From: Geobacillus vulcani PSS1
GTDB taxonomy: Bacteria > Bacillota > Bacilli > Bacillales > Anoxybacillaceae
Direction of reading: 5' to 3'
Assembly (NCBI RefSeq): GCF_000733845.1
Contig: NZ_JPOI01000001.1
Coordinates: 1,651,501-1,715,500, forward strand
Length of the DNA: 64,000 nucleotides
Under the pieces are notes generated by a model. It was not told the origin of the DNA, searched no databases, and saw only the letters and a program-made list of their open reading frames with translations. This document shows, one piece after another, positions 25,005-35,466 of this stretch. Each line of letters begins with the position of its first letter. Positions within the stretch are counted from its first letter, which is position 1. Made by a program: the position numbers and the translations under genes.

Positions 25005-25517
25005 ATGAGCACCATCGAACATAAACAAGAAGCCCCCAAAACCGTCCGCTGCAAAGTCATCACCGTCAGCGACACGAGAACCGAGGAAACCGACCACAGC
25101 GGCCGGCTGATGATTGAGCTGCTGACTGAGGCCGGTCATGACGTTGTTGGCTATGAAATTGTAAAAGACGAGGAAGCGGCCATTCGCGAGGCGGTGCTCG
25201 ACGGCTGCCGCCGCCTTGATGTCGACGCGGTGCTCACCAACGGCGGCACCGGCATCGCCAAACGCGATGTGACGATCGAAACGGTGAGCGCGCTGCTGGA
25301 GAAAGAACTCGTCGGCTTTGGCGAGCTGTTCCGCTTCCTCAGCTACACCGAAGACATCGGCGCCGCCGCCATGCTGTCGCGCGCTGTCGCCGGCGTGGCG
25401 ATGGACACCGCCATCTTTTGCACCCCCGGCTCCACCGGAGCGGTGCGCCTGGCGATGACGAAGCTCATTTTGCCGGAATTGGGGCATGTCATAAGAGAGA
25501 TTCGGAAAGACCGGTGA
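25005..25517 (+). CDS. moaB: Molybdenum cofactor biosynthesis protein MoaB
   Basis: 170 aa. MogA/MoaB fold, involved in molybdopterin adenylylation. Signatures are CKVITVSDTRTEETDHSG, TNGGTGIAKRDVTIE (nucleotide-binding) and FCTPGSTGAVRLAMTKLI. ATG 25005 has AAGGAGAG upstream. In B. subtilis moaB adjoins ackA and argG; here it is separated from ackA by about 21 kb and from argG by the second acyl-CoA ligase gene, so it marks the right edge of the inserted segment. Confidence 0.94.
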   Translation: MSTIEHKQEAPKTVRCKVITVSDTRTEETDHSGRLMIELLTEAGHDVVGYEIVKDEEAAIREAVLDGCRRLDVDAVLTNGGTGIAKRDVTIETVSALLEKELVGFGELFRFLSYTEDIGAAAMLSRAVAGVAMDTAIFCTPGSTGAVRLAMTKLILPELGHVIREIRKDR

Positions 25518-25524
25518 AGAAACA

Positions 25525-25552
25525 CGTGTCCGTTCGGGTGAGAACGGACACG
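25525..25552. terminator. Bidirectional terminator between moaB and the convergent ligase gene
   Basis: A perfect 11-bp stem CGTGTCCGTTC / GAACGGACACG with a 6-nt loop. The T-run is short on both strands. Confidence 0.75.
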
Positions 25553-25560
25553 AAGTTTGA

Positions 25561-27219
25561 TCAGGCGTTTTTCTGTTTTTCCCTTTCTTGATTGCGAAGG
25601 ATGAAGCGTTGGATTTTGCCGCTCGGCGTTTTCGGGAGTTCGGCGACAAATTCGACTTCGCGCGGGTATTCATGTTTGGATAAGCGCGTTTTGACGAACA
25701 AAGACAGCTCTTCGGCCAGCTCGTCCGACGGCGCAAAGCCTTCTTTCAGCACGACAAACGCTTTGACGATCTCTCCTTTGATGGGATCCGGCTTCCCGAC
25801 GGCGGCCGCTTCGACGACGGCCGGATGCTCAAGGAGGCAGCTTTCGATTTCAAATGGTCCGATGCGGTAGCCGGCGCTTGAAATGATGTCATCCGCCCGC
25901 CCTTGAAACCAGAAATACCCGTCTTCGTCTTTGGTTGCTAAATCGCCGGTCAAAAACCAATGGCCGACAAGCCGTTCGGCTGTTTTTTCAGGATCTTTCC
26001 AATACCCCTTAAAGACGTTTGGAATCGAGTCGGTGTTAAAGGCAATTTGTCCGACTTGGCCGTCGGCGACCGGATTCCCATTCTCATCGAGCAAGGCGAT
26101 GTCAAAGCCCGGAAGCGGCCATCCCATCGAGCCTGGACGGATGTCCATCGCGGCGGCGTTGAGGTTTCCAATCAGCATCAACGTTTCCGACAAGCCATAA
26201 TGGTCGTGGATCGTGACCCCCACGTGCTCTTGGAAAAAGCGAATGACTTCCGGATTGAGCGGTTCGCCGGCTGAGCTCATGGCGCGCACGTTCAGCTGAT
26301 AGCGGCGAATGACGTCCGCGCCGGCCGCCGCCATCGCCCGGTACGCGGTCGGGGCGTACGCGAAATTGGTCACCCGGTATTTTTCCATCAAGGAATAGCA
26401 CGTTTCCGGTTGAAACGGCCCTTCATAAAAGACGATCGGCACGCCGAACGCCATCGGCGCAAAGGTGCAAAAGATCAACCCGTACGCCCAGCCCGGATCC
26501 GCCCCGCCGAAAAAGACATCATCATCGCGCAGGCCGATCGCATAGCGCATATACGGATAAATGTTGATGAGCACGTTGTGCGGCCACATGGCGCCTTTGG
26601 GCATTCCGGTGGAGCCGGACGTATACTGAATCGCAAGCAGATCGTCGACCGTCGTTTCTTCGATCGAGTGCTCAGTCGACTCTTTTGAAAGCGTTTCCCA
26701 AAACGGCTGGTCTTGATCATGAGACGGCTCATCAATGACAAAAATGTGTTCGAGCGTCGGCATTTTTTCCTTTTCCGGCAGTTTGGCGCGCTGTTCCTTG
26801 TTCGTCAAGAGGACTTTCGCCTCGGAATGGTTGATGCGATATTCGATTGCCTGCGGGCCAAACGCGGTAAAGAGCGGCACATACACGGCGCCGACTTTCC
26901 AAGCCGCCAAAATGTAGACGACAAGAGCCGGGTTTTTCGGCATGAGCGCGCAGACGCGATCCCCTTTTTTCACCCCGAGTTTGCGGAACACGTTCGCCAT
27001 TTGGTTGGACCAATCGCGCAATTGCCGATAGGTGATCGTTTTTTGCTCTCCTAAAGCGTTTTCATAAAAGAGCGCAATGCGGTTCGGATCCTCGGCATAC
27101 CGGTCGCATACTTCGTGAGCGGCGTTGAACCGGCTGCGGGGATCCCAGTCGTAATGAGCAAATGCATGATCCCAAGAAAACGATTGAATGATTGAAACAG
27201 GTGATGGATGGTTGGTCAT
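25561..27219 (-). CDS. Acyl-CoA synthetase (acetyl/medium-chain type)
   Basis: 552 aa, AMP-binding superfamily. Motifs: IQYTSGSTGMPKGAMWPHN, DHYGLSETLML, WFLTGDLATKDEDGYFWFQG, GYRIGPFEIES and PKTPSGKIQRFILR with the adenylation Lys. The acetate-pocket Trp context of true acetyl-CoA synthetases is not seen, and the protein is about 100 residues shorter, so a medium-chain or branched acid is more likely than acetate. The start at 27219 follows CGGAGGGATC. It faces moaB across a shared terminator and may extend the function of the nearby oxidation cluster, though it has its own promoter. Confidence 0.9.
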   Translation of the reverse strand: MTNHPSPVSIIQSFSWDHAFAHYDWDPRSRFNAAHEVCDRYAEDPNRIALFYENALGEQKTITYRQLRDWSNQMANVFRKLGVKKGDRVCALMPKNPALVVYILAAWKVGAVYVPLFTAFGPQAIEYRINHSEAKVLLTNKEQRAKLPEKEKMPTLEHIFVIDEPSHDQDQPFWETLSKESTEHSIEETTVDDLLAIQYTSGSTGMPKGAMWPHNVLINIYPYMRYAIGLRDDDVFFGGADPGWAYGLIFCTFAPMAFGVPIVFYEGPFQPETCYSLMEKYRVTNFAYAPTAYRAMAAAGADVIRRYQLNVRAMSSAGEPLNPEVIRFFQEHVGVTIHDHYGLSETLMLIGNLNAAAMDIRPGSMGWPLPGFDIALLDENGNPVADGQVGQIAFNTDSIPNVFKGYWKDPEKTAERLVGHWFLTGDLATKDEDGYFWFQGRADDIISSAGYRIGPFEIESCLLEHPAVVEAAAVGKPDPIKGEIVKAFVVLKEGFAPSDELAEELSLFVKTRLSKHEYPREVEFVAELPKTPSGKIQRFILRNQEREKQKNA

Positions 27220-27256
27220 GTCTGATCCCTCCGTTGTGTGAAAAGGAGTCAAATTA

Positions 27257-27285
27257 ATAATAATTCAAATAGAACTAAAATTCAA
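27257..27285 (-). promoter_or_regulatory. Promoter of the second acyl-CoA synthetase
   Basis: On the minus strand TTGAAT (27280-27285), 17-nt spacer, TATTAT (27257-27262), about 40 nt before the start codon. Confidence 0.65.
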
Positions 27286-27415
27286 CATATTGTTAAAGAA
27301 CAGTGTCATGGCAAGTGAATCTGTTTGCACACAACACAGGCAAAGCAGATGGTCTCGAAAGCTCCGGCAACGATGGCAGGCGAGGCCATGGACAAAAAAG
27401 AGGCGGCCGGTTTCG

Positions 27416-27751
27416 TCAGCGTGTTTTGCTTTTTACCGCCGCTGCTTTTTCAAAGGAAATAGTAGGACTGATCCGATACCAAATCCACAAATCATTGATG
27501 ATGGAAGCGAGTTCGGCCACTTCCGCATTCAGCCGGCACGAGCGCTCGAAGTCGGTTTCGCGGCCGAGCGCGTCTTGCTTTTCATTGATTTTCCGTTCCA
27601 ATGCGGCGATGCGGTCAGGGATCAAGCCGCGGATCGCTTCCCACTCGAGCAAAATCGCCTCCTGTTCCTCGGCGCTGTAGTCTTCCCAATGTTTGTCCAA
27701 CTGCGGCACGCGGATGCCGAGCCGTTTGTCTTCGACGAAGATGCCGTTCAT
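27416..27751 (-). CDS. Conserved hypothetical protein
   Basis: 111 aa, acidic, mostly helical, no signal peptide. The sequence is regular and codon use is like the neighbours, so the gene is probably real, but I do not recognise the family. Conserved-looking stretches are VPQLDKHWEDYSAEEQEA and the Trp-rich end IINDLWIWYRISP. The start at 27751 lies 8 nt from GGGGG; an ATG at 27757 is 2 nt away. It is divergent from argG. Confidence 0.6.
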   Translation of the reverse strand: MNGIFVEDKRLGIRVPQLDKHWEDYSAEEQEAILLEWEAIRGLIPDRIAALERKINEKQDALGRETDFERSCRLNAEVAELASIINDLWIWYRISPTISFEKAAAVKSKTR

Positions 27752-27831
27752 TCTCATGTCCCCCTTTTCCTCTATTATACAAAACGTCTCCTTAGAGCGT
27801 GGTGGAATTTTTATGCTTTTTCATGAATACG

Positions 27832-27849
27832 TATTGCAAAATGAGCCGA
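27832..27849 (+). promoter_or_regulatory. ARG box (ArgR/AhrC operator) overlapping the argG -35
   Basis: CATGAATACGTATTGCAA resembles the Bacillus ARG box CATGAATAAAAATTCAAG. It covers the -35 element of the argG promoter. A second weaker half, TTTGAATATTTAT, lies near 27888-27900. Arginine-dependent repression is therefore likely. Confidence 0.65.
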
Positions 27850-27872
27850 AAGCTGATAAAGTGATTAATGTA
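27844..27872 (+). promoter_or_regulatory. Promoter of argG-argH
   Basis: TTGCAA (27844-27849), 17-nt spacer, TAAAGT (27867-27872), about 60 nt before argG. Confidence 0.65.
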
Positions 27873-27932
27873 TCCAATTTGAATATTTATTTATATTTAA
27901 GTATATTTATGTGACAGGAGAGGAGAACGACC

Positions 27933-29153
27933 ATGGCAAATCCGAAATTGGTGCTGGCATACTCTGGCGGTTTAGATACATCGGTGGCGATCAAGTGGCT
28001 GCAGGAGCGCGGGTATGATGTGATCGCGTGCTGTCTGGACCTTGGGGAAGGAAAAGATCTTGATTTCGTGAAAGAAAAAGCGCTCAAAGTCGGGGCGATC
28101 AAATCGTACGTCATCGACGTCAAAGACGAGTTTGCAAACGAATATGCGCTCATCGCTTTGCAGGCGAACGCGCTGTATGAAGGGAAATATCCGCTCGTCT
28201 CGGCGCTGTCGCGTCCTCTCATCGCGAAAAAACTCGTCGAAATCGCCGAGCTCGAAGGCGCCGTGGCGGTCGCCCACGGCTGCACGGGGAAAGGGAACGA
28301 CCAAGTGCGTTTTGAAGTGTCGATCAAAGCGCTCAATCCGGATTTGGACGTCATCGCCCCCGTGCGCGAATGGAGCTGGTCGCGCGAGGAAGAAATCGAA
28401 TACGCGAAAAAACACGGCATTCCGATCCCGGTTGATCTGGACAGCCCGTTTTCGATCGATCAAAACTTATGGGGCCGCAGCAACGAATGCGGCATTTTGG
28501 AAGATCCGTGGGCCGCGCCGCCGGAAGAGGCGTACGAGCTGACGGCTTCGCTTGAAAACGCGCCGGATGTGCCGGATGTCATCGAGATCGGCTTTGAACA
28601 AGGCGTGCCGGTGACGTTAAACGGAAACGCGTACCCGCTTGCGCAATTGATTTTGGAGTTGAACGCGCTCGCCGGCAAGCACGGCGTCGGTCGCATCGAC
28701 CATGTTGAGAATCGCCTTGTCGGCATTAAGTCGCGCGAAGTGTACGAATGCCCAGGGGCGATCACGCTGATCAAAGCGCATAAAGAGCTGGAAGACTTGA
28801 CGCTTGTGCGGGAAGTCGCCCATTTCAAACCGCTCATCGAGCAAAAAATCGCCGAAGTCATTTACAACGGCCTTTGGTTCTCGCCGCTTAAAGACGCGTT
28901 GGTCGCGTTTTTGAAAGAAACGCAGAAAAACGTCACCGGCGTTGTGCGCGTGAAGCTGTTTAAAGGCCATGCGATCGTCGAAGGGCGTAAATCGCCGTTC
29001 TCGCTCTACGATGAGAAATTGGCGACGTACACGTCGGAAGATGAATTTGACCATCAAGCGGCGGTCGGCTTCATTTCGCTGTACGGCTTGCCGACCAAAG
29101 TCAACAGCATCGTGAACAAGCAAAACAAAGCGTCGGTGTCGACCGGCCAATAA
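27933..29153 (+). CDS. argG: Argininosuccinate synthase
   Basis: 406 aa. It condenses citrulline and aspartate with ATP to argininosuccinate. The N-type ATP pyrophosphatase loop [13 protein letters not shown] is at the N-terminus; [28 protein letters not shown] and [16 protein letters not shown] follow. ATG 27933 has GGAGAGGAG upstream. It forms an operon with argH, and the promoter carries an ARG box. Confidence 0.97.
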   Translation: MANPKLVLAYSGGLDTSVAIKWLQERGYDVIACCLDLGEGKDLDFVKEKALKVGAIKSYVIDVKDEFANEYALIALQANALYEGKYPLVSALSRPLIAKKLVEIAELEGAVAVAHGCTGKGNDQVRFEVSIKALNPDLDVIAPVREWSWSREEEIEYAKKHGIPIPVDLDSPFSIDQNLWGRSNECGILEDPWAAPPEEAYELTASLENAPDVPDVIEIGFEQGVPVTLNGNAYPLAQLILELNALAGKHGVGRIDHVENRLVGIKSREVYECPGAITLIKAHKELEDLTLVREVAHFKPLIEQKIAEVIYNGLWFSPLKDALVAFLKETQKNVTGVVRVKLFKGHAIVEGRKSPFSLYDEKLATYTSEDEFDHQAAVGFISLYGLPTKVNSIVNKQNKASVSTGQ

Positions 29154-29202
29154 ACCATCGGGAATAGGAAGGAGGAAGTCGCATTCCTCTGCGGCGTGAG
29201 GC

Positions 29203-30582
29203 GTGAAAAAGCTTTGGGGTGGACGGTTTACGAAAACAGCGGAAGAATGGGTCGACGAGTTTGGCGCGTCGATCCCGTTCGACCAAGAGCTCGTCGAAGA
29301 AGATATTGAAGGCAGCCTCGCCCATGTGACGATGCTCGGCGAGTGCGGCATCCTGCCGGCGGACGACGTCGAAAAAATTAAAGGCGGGCTTTTGCGCCTG
29401 CTCGAAAAAGCGAAGCGGGGGGAGCTCGAGTTTTCCGTCGCGTATGAAGACATTCATTTAAACATTGAAAAAATGTTGATTGACGACATCGGCCCGGTCG
29501 GCGGCAAGCTGCACACCGGACGGAGCCGGAACGACCAAGTGGCGACCGATATGCATCTATATTTGCGCAAGCGCGTCGAAGAGATTCTCGGCCTCATCCG
29601 CGGGCTGCAGCGGGCGTTGGCGGCTCAGGCCGAGAAGCATGTTGAAACGATCATGCCGGGGTATACGCATTTGCAGCGGGCGCAGCCGATTTCGTTTGCC
29701 CACCATCTGCTGGCGTATGTTTGGATGTTGGAGCGCGATTATGAGCGGTTTTCTGAGTCGCAAAAGCGCATCAACAAGTCGCCGCTTGGCGCCGGTGCGC
29801 TCGCCGGCACGACGTTTCCGATCGACCGGCAGCGGACGGCGGAGCTTTTGGGCTTTGCCGATAGTTACGAAAACAGCTTGGACGCCGTGAGCGACCGCGA
29901 TTTCATCATCGAATTTTTAAGCAACAGTTCGATGCTCATGATGCACTTGTCGCGGCTCGCTGAGGAACTCATCCTTTGGTCAAGCCAAGAGTTCCAGTTC
30001 ATTGAGCTCGATGACGCATTCGCGACCGGCAGCAGCATTATGCCGCAAAAGAAAAACCCGGACATGGCCGAGCTCATCCGCGGCAAAACGGGCCGCGTGT
30101 ACGGCCACTTAATGGCGCTCCTCACGGTGATGAAAGGGCTGCCGCTTGCTTACAACAAAGATATGCAAGAGGATAAAGAAGGCATGTTTGATACGGTGAA
30201 GACGGTCATCGGGTCGCTGAAAATTTTCACTGGCATGATTGAAACGATGAACGTGCGCGCGGACGTCATGGAGCGGGCGACGAAACAAGACTTTTCGAAC
30301 GCCACGGAGCTCGCCGACTACTTGGCCGCCAAAGGCGTGCCGTTCCGCGAAGCGCATGAAATCGTCGGCAAGCTCGTCTTGCGCTGCATCGAACAAGGCG
30401 TCTTTTTGGCCGATTTGCCGCTTGAGGTGTATCAAGAAGCGTCGCCGCTCTTTGAAGAAGACATTTATGACGCCTTGAACCCGCGCACGGCCGTCAACCG
30501 CCGCAACAGCGCCGGCGGCACCGGTTTTGCCGAAGTGCGCGCGGCGCTGGCGAAGGCGAAACAGTTGTTTAGCACCCCGTAA
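29203..30582 (+). CDS. argH: Argininosuccinate lyase
   Basis: 459 aa. It splits argininosuccinate into arginine and fumarate. Signatures: [40 protein letters not shown] and the fumarase/aspartase signature [12 protein letters not shown]. Translation must begin at GTG 29203 because a stop lies just upstream in frame. The best Shine-Dalgarno (AAGGAGG, about 29169-29175) is nearly 30 nt away, which is abnormal. CCTC / GAGG between them could bring it closer. The gene is 49 bp downstream of argG. Confidence 0.95.
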   Translation: MKKLWGGRFTKTAEEWVDEFGASIPFDQELVEEDIEGSLAHVTMLGECGILPADDVEKIKGGLLRLLEKAKRGELEFSVAYEDIHLNIEKMLIDDIGPVGGKLHTGRSRNDQVATDMHLYLRKRVEEILGLIRGLQRALAAQAEKHVETIMPGYTHLQRAQPISFAHHLLAYVWMLERDYERFSESQKRINKSPLGAGALAGTTFPIDRQRTAELLGFADSYENSLDAVSDRDFIIEFLSNSSMLMMHLSRLAEELILWSSQEFQFIELDDAFATGSSIMPQKKNPDMAELIRGKTGRVYGHLMALLTVMKGLPLAYNKDMQEDKEGMFDTVKTVIGSLKIFTGMIETMNVRADVMERATKQDFSNATELADYLAAKGVPFREAHEIVGKLVLRCIEQGVFLADLPLEVYQEASPLFEEDIYDALNPRTAVNRRNSAGGTGFAEVRAALAKAKQLFSTP

Positions 30583-30602
30583 CGGCGGGGTGTTCTTTTT
30601 TG
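30573..30602 (+). terminator. Intrinsic terminator of argG-argH
   Basis: Stem CACCCCG / CGGGGTG that spans the argH stop codon, followed by TTCTTTTTTT. Confidence 0.88.
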
Positions 30603-30624
30603 GCCGTATCAATGGGGGCAACTT

Positions 30625-31071
30625 TTACTCTTTTGGCGTCCGGACAACGAGCACGTCACATTCCGCATGGCGGACGATGTTTTCTGAGACGCTGCCAATG
30701 AGCAGCCGTTCGACGGTGTTTAACCCGGTTGCCCCGCAAATGATCAAATCGGCTTTGTATTTCGGAGCCACCTCTTTCGCGATTTTCGCTTTCGGCGAGC
30801 CGAATTCGATGTCGGTCTCGACATCGTTGAGTCCGGCGGCGATGACCTCGTTTTTATACCGTTCGAGCAGCTCGTTCGCATATTGCTCCGACCGTTCGGC
30901 GAGGATGTAATCGTGCGCTTGAACGGTTGTGAACCCGCGCACATCGATGATGTGGGACAAAATGAGTTTCGCTCCGTTTCGTTTGGCGATTTGGATCGCT
31001 TTTTTCAACGCCCATTCCGCTTCTTTTGACCCATCGACGGCGACGACGATCGTTTGGTACGTCATGGTCAT
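30625..31071 (-). CDS. Universal stress protein (UspA family)
   Basis: 148 aa. The ATP-binding type is indicated by the conserved G-2x-G-9x-G-S pattern (CGATGLNTVERLLIGSVSEN) and by VVAVDGSKEAEWAL at the N-terminus. It usually acts as a cytosolic dimer in stress survival. GAGGAG precedes ATG 31071; ATG 31065 (MTYQTIV) is an alternative start. It is convergent with argH. Confidence 0.92.
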   Translation of the reverse strand: MTMTYQTIVVAVDGSKEAEWALKKAIQIAKRNGAKLILSHIIDVRGFTTVQAHDYILAERSEQYANELLERYKNEVIAAGLNDVETDIEFGSPKAKIAKEVAPKYKADLIICGATGLNTVERLLIGSVSENIVRHAECDVLVVRTPKE

Positions 31072-31184
31072 GCTCTCCTCTCCCTTTGGTGAAAAATGCT
31101 ATCTCTATATATGGTATACCCATCGCCCTTTGACGAGAAACTAGGCCATATAATTGAGATTTTGTGAACAGGGGAGGAAGAGCA

Positions 31185-31325
31185 ATGGAAAAGCGGTATA
31201 ACGACTGGCAGTACGACGAGGAGGAAGTGCGGACGATCACCGAGCAAATTACTGAGTCGTATGAAAGCGGCATGGTTGACGATGATGAATCGCATTACGA
31301 CCCGCGCCGCGAAGTCGGTGAATAG
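31185..31325 (+). CDS. Small acidic conserved protein (positional counterpart of ytzD)
   Basis: 46 aa, very acidic with an Asp/Glu-rich core (YDEEEVRTITEQITESYESG) and a C-terminal DPRREVGE. The start ATG 31185 has GGGGAGG 6 nt upstream. It lies directly before ytkK, where B. subtilis, as I recall, has the small gene ytzD. No function is known to me. Confidence 0.6.
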   Translation: MEKRYNDWQYDEEEVRTITEQITESYESGMVDDDESHYDPRREVGE

Positions 31326-31421
31326 CCATAGCGCCTATGCGTTATGGTTATTTTTTTGTATTCGCCCCGGTTTGTAGTAAAGTAAAAATGAGACAGCAAA
31401 TCGCGACGAGGAGGGAGAAGG

Positions 31422-32186
31422 GTGCGGCACGCCTTGATTACGGCCGGAGCGAAAGGATTGGGGAGAAAAGTGACCGAGCTGCTGCTTGATAAAGGCTACT
31501 CGGTGACGGTGAACTACCGGAGCGATGAACAGGCGGTGCGCTCGCTTGCCGAGAAGTACCGCGGCGCCGCTGACCGCCTCCAGTTTGTGCAAGGCGATGT
31601 GACGAACAAAGAGGATTTATCACGGATCGTGGACGCCGCCATGGAGCAGTTCGGCCGCATTGACTGTTTGATTAACAACGCGGGACCGTACATTTTCGAG
31701 CGGAAAAAGCTGGCCGATTATACGGAAGACGAATGGTATGAAATGATTGAAGGCAATTTGAGCTCGGTCTTCCATTTAGTGAGACGGACGATCCCGATTA
31801 TGCGAAAACAGAGGTTTGGCCGCATCATTACGTACGGATTTCAAGGAGCGGCGGATGCCCCGGGCTGGGTGCACCGCTCGGCGTTCGGCGCGGCGAAAGT
31901 CGGGTTGGTGTCGTTGACGAAAACGATCGCCCTCGAAGAGGCGGAGTACGGCATCACCGCCAATATGGTGTGCCCGGGCAACATTGTCGGCGAGATGAAA
32001 GAGGCCGGGATCGCCGATGCCCGCAAAAAGCGCGACGACGAAACGCCCATTGGACGCCCGGGCACCGGCGAAGATATCGCCCGCGTCATCGCGTTCTTGT
32101 GCGACGACGATTCCGACTTCATCACCGGCGCCGTCATTGACGTCACCGGTGGAGCGAACGTCATTTACCGCCACTTTTTCCGTTGA
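31422..32186 (+). CDS. ytkK: SDR-family protein YtkK with Phe in place of catalytic Tyr
   Basis: 254 aa. The Rossmann motif TAGAKGLGR and NNAG are intact, but the YxxxK motif reads SAFGAAK (Phe155, Lys159), and no Ser is at the usual catalytic spot (GFQGAAD). I recall the same substitution in B. subtilis YtkK, so it is a family trait, not a mutation. It may be non-catalytic or use a different mechanism. The start is GTG 31422 behind GAGGAGGGAG. A ytkK-ytkL order is kept in B. subtilis; here ald and a peptidase gene intervene. Confidence 0.85.
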   Translation: MRHALITAGAKGLGRKVTELLLDKGYSVTVNYRSDEQAVRSLAEKYRGAADRLQFVQGDVTNKEDLSRIVDAAMEQFGRIDCLINNAGPYIFERKKLADYTEDEWYEMIEGNLSSVFHLVRRTIPIMRKQRFGRIITYGFQGAADAPGWVHRSAFGAAKVGLVSLTKTIALEEAEYGITANMVCPGNIVGEMKEAGIADARKKRDDETPIGRPGTGEDIARVIAFLCDDDSDFITGAVIDVTGGANVIYRHFFR

Positions 32187-32271
32187 GAACAGCGCCTCCT
32201 TTTTCGTTTGCTTTCGCGCGAAACGGGGCACAATAAAAGGAGAAGCGGGAAGGAAAAAGGAGGAAAAAGCG

Positions 32272-33390
32272 ATGAAGATCGGCATTCCAAAAGAAATCAA
32301 AAACAATGAAAACCGCGTCGCCATCACCCCGGCTGGCGTGATGACGCTCGTCAAAGCCGGGCATGACGTGTATGTGGAGACAGAAGCCGGCGCTGGGTCG
32401 GGGTTTTCCGATTCCGAGTATGAAAAAGCCGGAGCGGTGATCGTGTCGAACGCGGAAGATGCCTGGGCGGCGGAGATGGTGTTGAAAGTGAAGGAGCCGC
32501 TCCCGGAAGAGTTCCGCTATTTCCGTCCTGGGCTCATTTTGTTTACGTATTTGCACTTGGCCGCGGCCGAAGCGCTCACGAAAGCGCTCGTCGAGCAAAA
32601 GGTGGTCGGCATCGCTTACGAGACGGTGCAGCTTGAGAACGGATCGCTGCCGCTGTTGACGCCGATGAGCGAAGTCGCCGGCCGCATGTCGGTGCAAGTC
32701 GGCGCCCAGTTTCTCGAGAAGCCGCACGGCGGGAAAGGTGTTTTGCTTGGCGGCGTCCCCGGGGTGCGGCGCGGCAAAGTGACGATCATCGGCGGCGGAA
32801 CGGCGGGAACGAACGCGGCGAAAATCGCAGTCGGCCTTGGGGCGGATGTGACCATTTTGGACATTAACGCTGAGCGGCTGCGCGAGCTCGATGATTTGTT
32901 CGGCGATCAGGTAACGACATTGATGTCCAACTCGTACCATATCGCTGAATGCGTGCGCGAATCGGATTTGGTCGTCGGTGCTGTTCTCATCCCAGGGGCG
33001 AAAGCGCCGAAGCTGGTGACGGAAGAAATGGTGCGCTCGATGATGCCAGGCTCGGTGTTGGTCGACGTCGCCATTGACCAAGGCGGCATTTTTGAAACAA
33101 CCGACCGCGTCACGACGCACGACGATCCAACATATGTCAAGCACGGCGTCGTCCATTACGCGGTTGCCAACATGCCGGGCGCTGTCCCGCGCACGTCGAC
33201 ATTCGCGCTGACGAACGTCACGATCCCCTATGCTTTACAAATCGCCAACAAAGGCTACCGCGCCGCTTGCCTTGACAATCCGGCGCTGTTGAAAGGGATC
33301 AACACGCTTGACGGGCACATCGTGTATGAAGCAGTGGCGGCGGCGCACAACATGCCGTATACGGATGTTCATTCGTTGCTGCGAGGATGA
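32272..33390 (+). CDS. ald: Alanine dehydrogenase
   Basis: 372 aa, family-standard length. It interconverts L-alanine and pyruvate + ammonia with NAD, important for alanine use and sporulation. Motifs: [31 protein letters not shown] (substrate Lys), LFTYLHLAA (catalytic His) and the NAD-binding [21 protein letters not shown] 32272 follows AAGGAGGA by about 7 nt. It has its own terminator. In B. subtilis ald is elsewhere on the chromosome, so this placement is lineage-specific. Confidence 0.97.
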   Translation: MKIGIPKEIKNNENRVAITPAGVMTLVKAGHDVYVETEAGAGSGFSDSEYEKAGAVIVSNAEDAWAAEMVLKVKEPLPEEFRYFRPGLILFTYLHLAAAEALTKALVEQKVVGIAYETVQLENGSLPLLTPMSEVAGRMSVQVGAQFLEKPHGGKGVLLGGVPGVRRGKVTIIGGGTAGTNAAKIAVGLGADVTILDINAERLRELDDLFGDQVTTLMSNSYHIAECVRESDLVVGAVLIPGAKAPKLVTEEMVRSMMPGSVLVDVAIDQGGIFETTDRVTTHDDPTYVKHGVVHYAVANMPGAVPRTSTFALTNVTIPYALQIANKGYRAACLDNPALLKGINTLDGHIVYEAVAAAHNMPYTDVHSLLRG

Positions 33391-33414
33391 ACCGGGTTCG
33401 ACAGCGGCTAGGCC

Positions 33415-33457
33415 AGGCCTCTCGCCCTTGATTCAAAAAAGGGGAGAGGCCTTTTTG
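33415..33457 (+). terminator. Intrinsic terminator after ald
   Basis: Stem AGGCCTCTC / GAGAGGCCT followed by TTTTTG. Confidence 0.85.
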
Positions 33458-33550
33458 CGCTTGTCTATTGACGGTCGAGATCGGACAGAGCCGGCGGACA
33501 GCTTTTTTGATGCGCTCATTCGCGGCCGCCTTTGCCAGTGCCCCCTCTTG

Positions 33551-34645
33551 TTAGACAATAAGCAATTCCTTCGAAAACGACGTCAACACCTCAACTCCGT
33601 GATCCGTAACCGCGACGTCGTCTTCAATGCGCACGCCGCCGATGGACGGAATGTAAATGCCCGGTTCGATCGTAAACACCATGCCGGGGGCAAGCGGTTC
33701 GGTGTTGGCGCCATGAAGTGACGGGTATTCGTGGATTTCGATCCCTAAGCCGTGGCCGACGCGGTGGGTGAAATACGGGCCGTAGCCGGCTTGTTCGATG
33801 ATGTTGCGGGCGGCGCGGTCGATCTCCTTCATCGCGGTTTGCGGGCAGCAGGCGTCGATCGCTGCCTGCTGGGCGCGCCGGACGGTGTCGTAAATGAGCC
33901 GCTGTTCGTCGCTTGCCGTCTGGCAGACGACGGTGCGGGTAATGTCGGAGCAATACCCGTCCACGATGACGCCTAAATCGAACAAGACGAAATCACCCGG
34001 TGCGATCGCCGTCGTTCCCGGTACGCCGTGCGGGTCGGCCGTTTTCGCGCCCGTGAGCACAGTCGTGGGGAACGACATCCCTTCGACGCCGAGTTTTTTC
34101 AGCTCATATTCAATGACGGCGACAAGTTCGAGCTCCGTCACGCCGGGGCGGATGGCCGATACGCCGATTTCGACCGCCTTGTCGGCCAACTTCGCCGCCT
34201 GGCGCAAAAGCGCCATTTCCTGTTCGTCTTTTAAGAGGCGAAGCTGGCGCAGTTTTTCTTCGGCGTCGTGCCATTTGGCGTTTGGAAACAACGCCGAGAG
34301 CCGCTCGAAGCGGGCGAACGACAAATCGTTTTTTTCGACGGCAATCGAGACAGCCTTGATGCCGCGCGCTTCGAGATGGCGGCGGATCTCGTCCCACGGG
34401 TCGGCGCTGTCGTCATAGCCGATCACCGTACACCCAAAGCCGCTCCGGCGGGCGCGCGTGACCTCCATTTGCGGGCAAACGAGCGCCGGTTCGCCGTCAG
34501 GGAAAACCAAAAGCGCCAACAGCCGTTCGTGCGGGTCGCACCAAAATCCGCTCAAATAAAACACGTTCGCGCTTGACGTGATGAAGGCGAATGAACTATG
34601 TTGATGTTGAAGCCAAGAGGAAAATGCTTGCAGCCGTTTGTTCAT
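33551..34645 (-). CDS. Xaa-Pro peptidase (M24B family)
   Basis: 364 aa. The creatinase-like N-domain (residues 1-125) is followed by the pita-bread catalytic domain. Metal ligands: Asp in [18 protein letters not shown] (two Asp), His in [13 protein letters not shown], Glu in FTIEPGIY and Glu in [10 protein letters not shown]. It removes residues from peptides with proline in position 2 or acts as a prolidase. GAAGGGAACG precedes ATG 34645. It is divergent from ytkL. Confidence 0.93.
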   Translation of the reverse strand: MNKRLQAFSSWLQHQHSSFAFITSSANVFYLSGFWCDPHERLLALLVFPDGEPALVCPQMEVTRARRSGFGCTVIGYDDSADPWDEIRRHLEARGIKAVSIAVEKNDLSFARFERLSALFPNAKWHDAEEKLRQLRLLKDEQEMALLRQAAKLADKAVEIGVSAIRPGVTELELVAVIEYELKKLGVEGMSFPTTVLTGAKTADPHGVPGTTAIAPGDFVLFDLGVIVDGYCSDITRTVVCQTASDEQRLIYDTVRRAQQAAIDACCPQTAMKEIDRAARNIIEQAGYGPYFTHRVGHGLGIEIHEYPSLHGANTEPLAPGMVFTIEPGIYIPSIGGVRIEDDVAVTDHGVEVLTSFSKELLIV

Positions 34646-34785
34646 CGTTCCCTTCCTTCCTTATTTTTGCTGTTGTCCATTTTGAGCGTACCAAGAAACA
34701 GGCCACTTGTAAATGGGCAGGCGGGAAAAGAAGGAAATGGATGGGCGGCGGCGAAACATGTGTAGTGGAAAGGAGAGATGTGGCG

Positions 34786-35466
34786 ATGAAAATCAGCTAC
34801 CACGGCCATTCGGTTGTCCGCATTGAGACGAACGGAAAAACGATTTTGATCGACCCGTTCATCACCGGCAATACGACGACCGATTTAAACGCAGCGGATG
34901 TGAAAGCGGATGTCATTTTGTTGACTCATGGGCACGGGGATCATGTCGGCGATACGGTGGAGATCGCAAAGCGGAACAACGCCCTTGTCGTGGCGACGTT
35001 TGAGTTGGCGACGTATTTAAGCTGGCAAGGCGTCGAGACGTTTGGCATGAACATCGGCGGGGCGCGCGAATTTGACTTTGGCACGGTCAAGTTTACGCAG
35101 GCGTTCCACAGTTCCGGGTTTGTGACGAATGACAAGCAAATCATTTATTTAGGCATGCCGACCGGCATTTTGTTCACTGCCGAAGGCAAAACGATTTACC
35201 ATGCCGGCGACACCGGACTGTTTTCCGACATGAAACTGATCGGCGAGCGCCATCACATCGATGTCGCTTTCCTGCCGATTGGGGACAGCTTCACGATGGG
35301 GCCGGAAGATGCGGCTGTTGCCGCCGAGTGGCTCGGAGCCAAACTGGTCGTGCCGATCCATTACAACACGTTCCCGCCGATTGCCCAAGATCCCGAGCGG
35401 TTCATCTCGCTCCTTCCGCCGGGCGTTGGCCGCGCGTTGAAACCAGGAGAAAGCATCGAGCTGTAA
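34786..35466 (+). CDS. ytkL: Metal-dependent hydrolase YtkL (UPF0173, MBL fold)
   Basis: 226 aa. Metallo-beta-lactamase fold with [31 protein letters not shown] and PIHYNTF. The substrate of this small family is unknown. ATG 34786 has AAAGGAGAG upstream. The gene directly precedes ytoI as in B. subtilis. Confidence 0.93.
   Translation: MKISYHGHSVVRIETNGKTILIDPFITGNTTTDLNAADVKADVILLTHGHGDHVGDTVEIAKRNNALVVATFELATYLSWQGVETFGMNIGGAREFDFGTVKFTQAFHSSGFVTNDKQIIYLGMPTGILFTAEGKTIYHAGDTGLFSDMKLIGERHHIDVAFLPIGDSFTMGPEDAAVAAEWLGAKLVVPIHYNTFPPIAQDPERFISLLPPGVGRALKPGESIEL

Noticed and set aside
25561..27219. True acetyl-CoA synthetase (AcsA)
   Set aside because: Too short (552 aa) and without the acetate-pocket Trp context; a broader acyl-CoA synthetase fits better.
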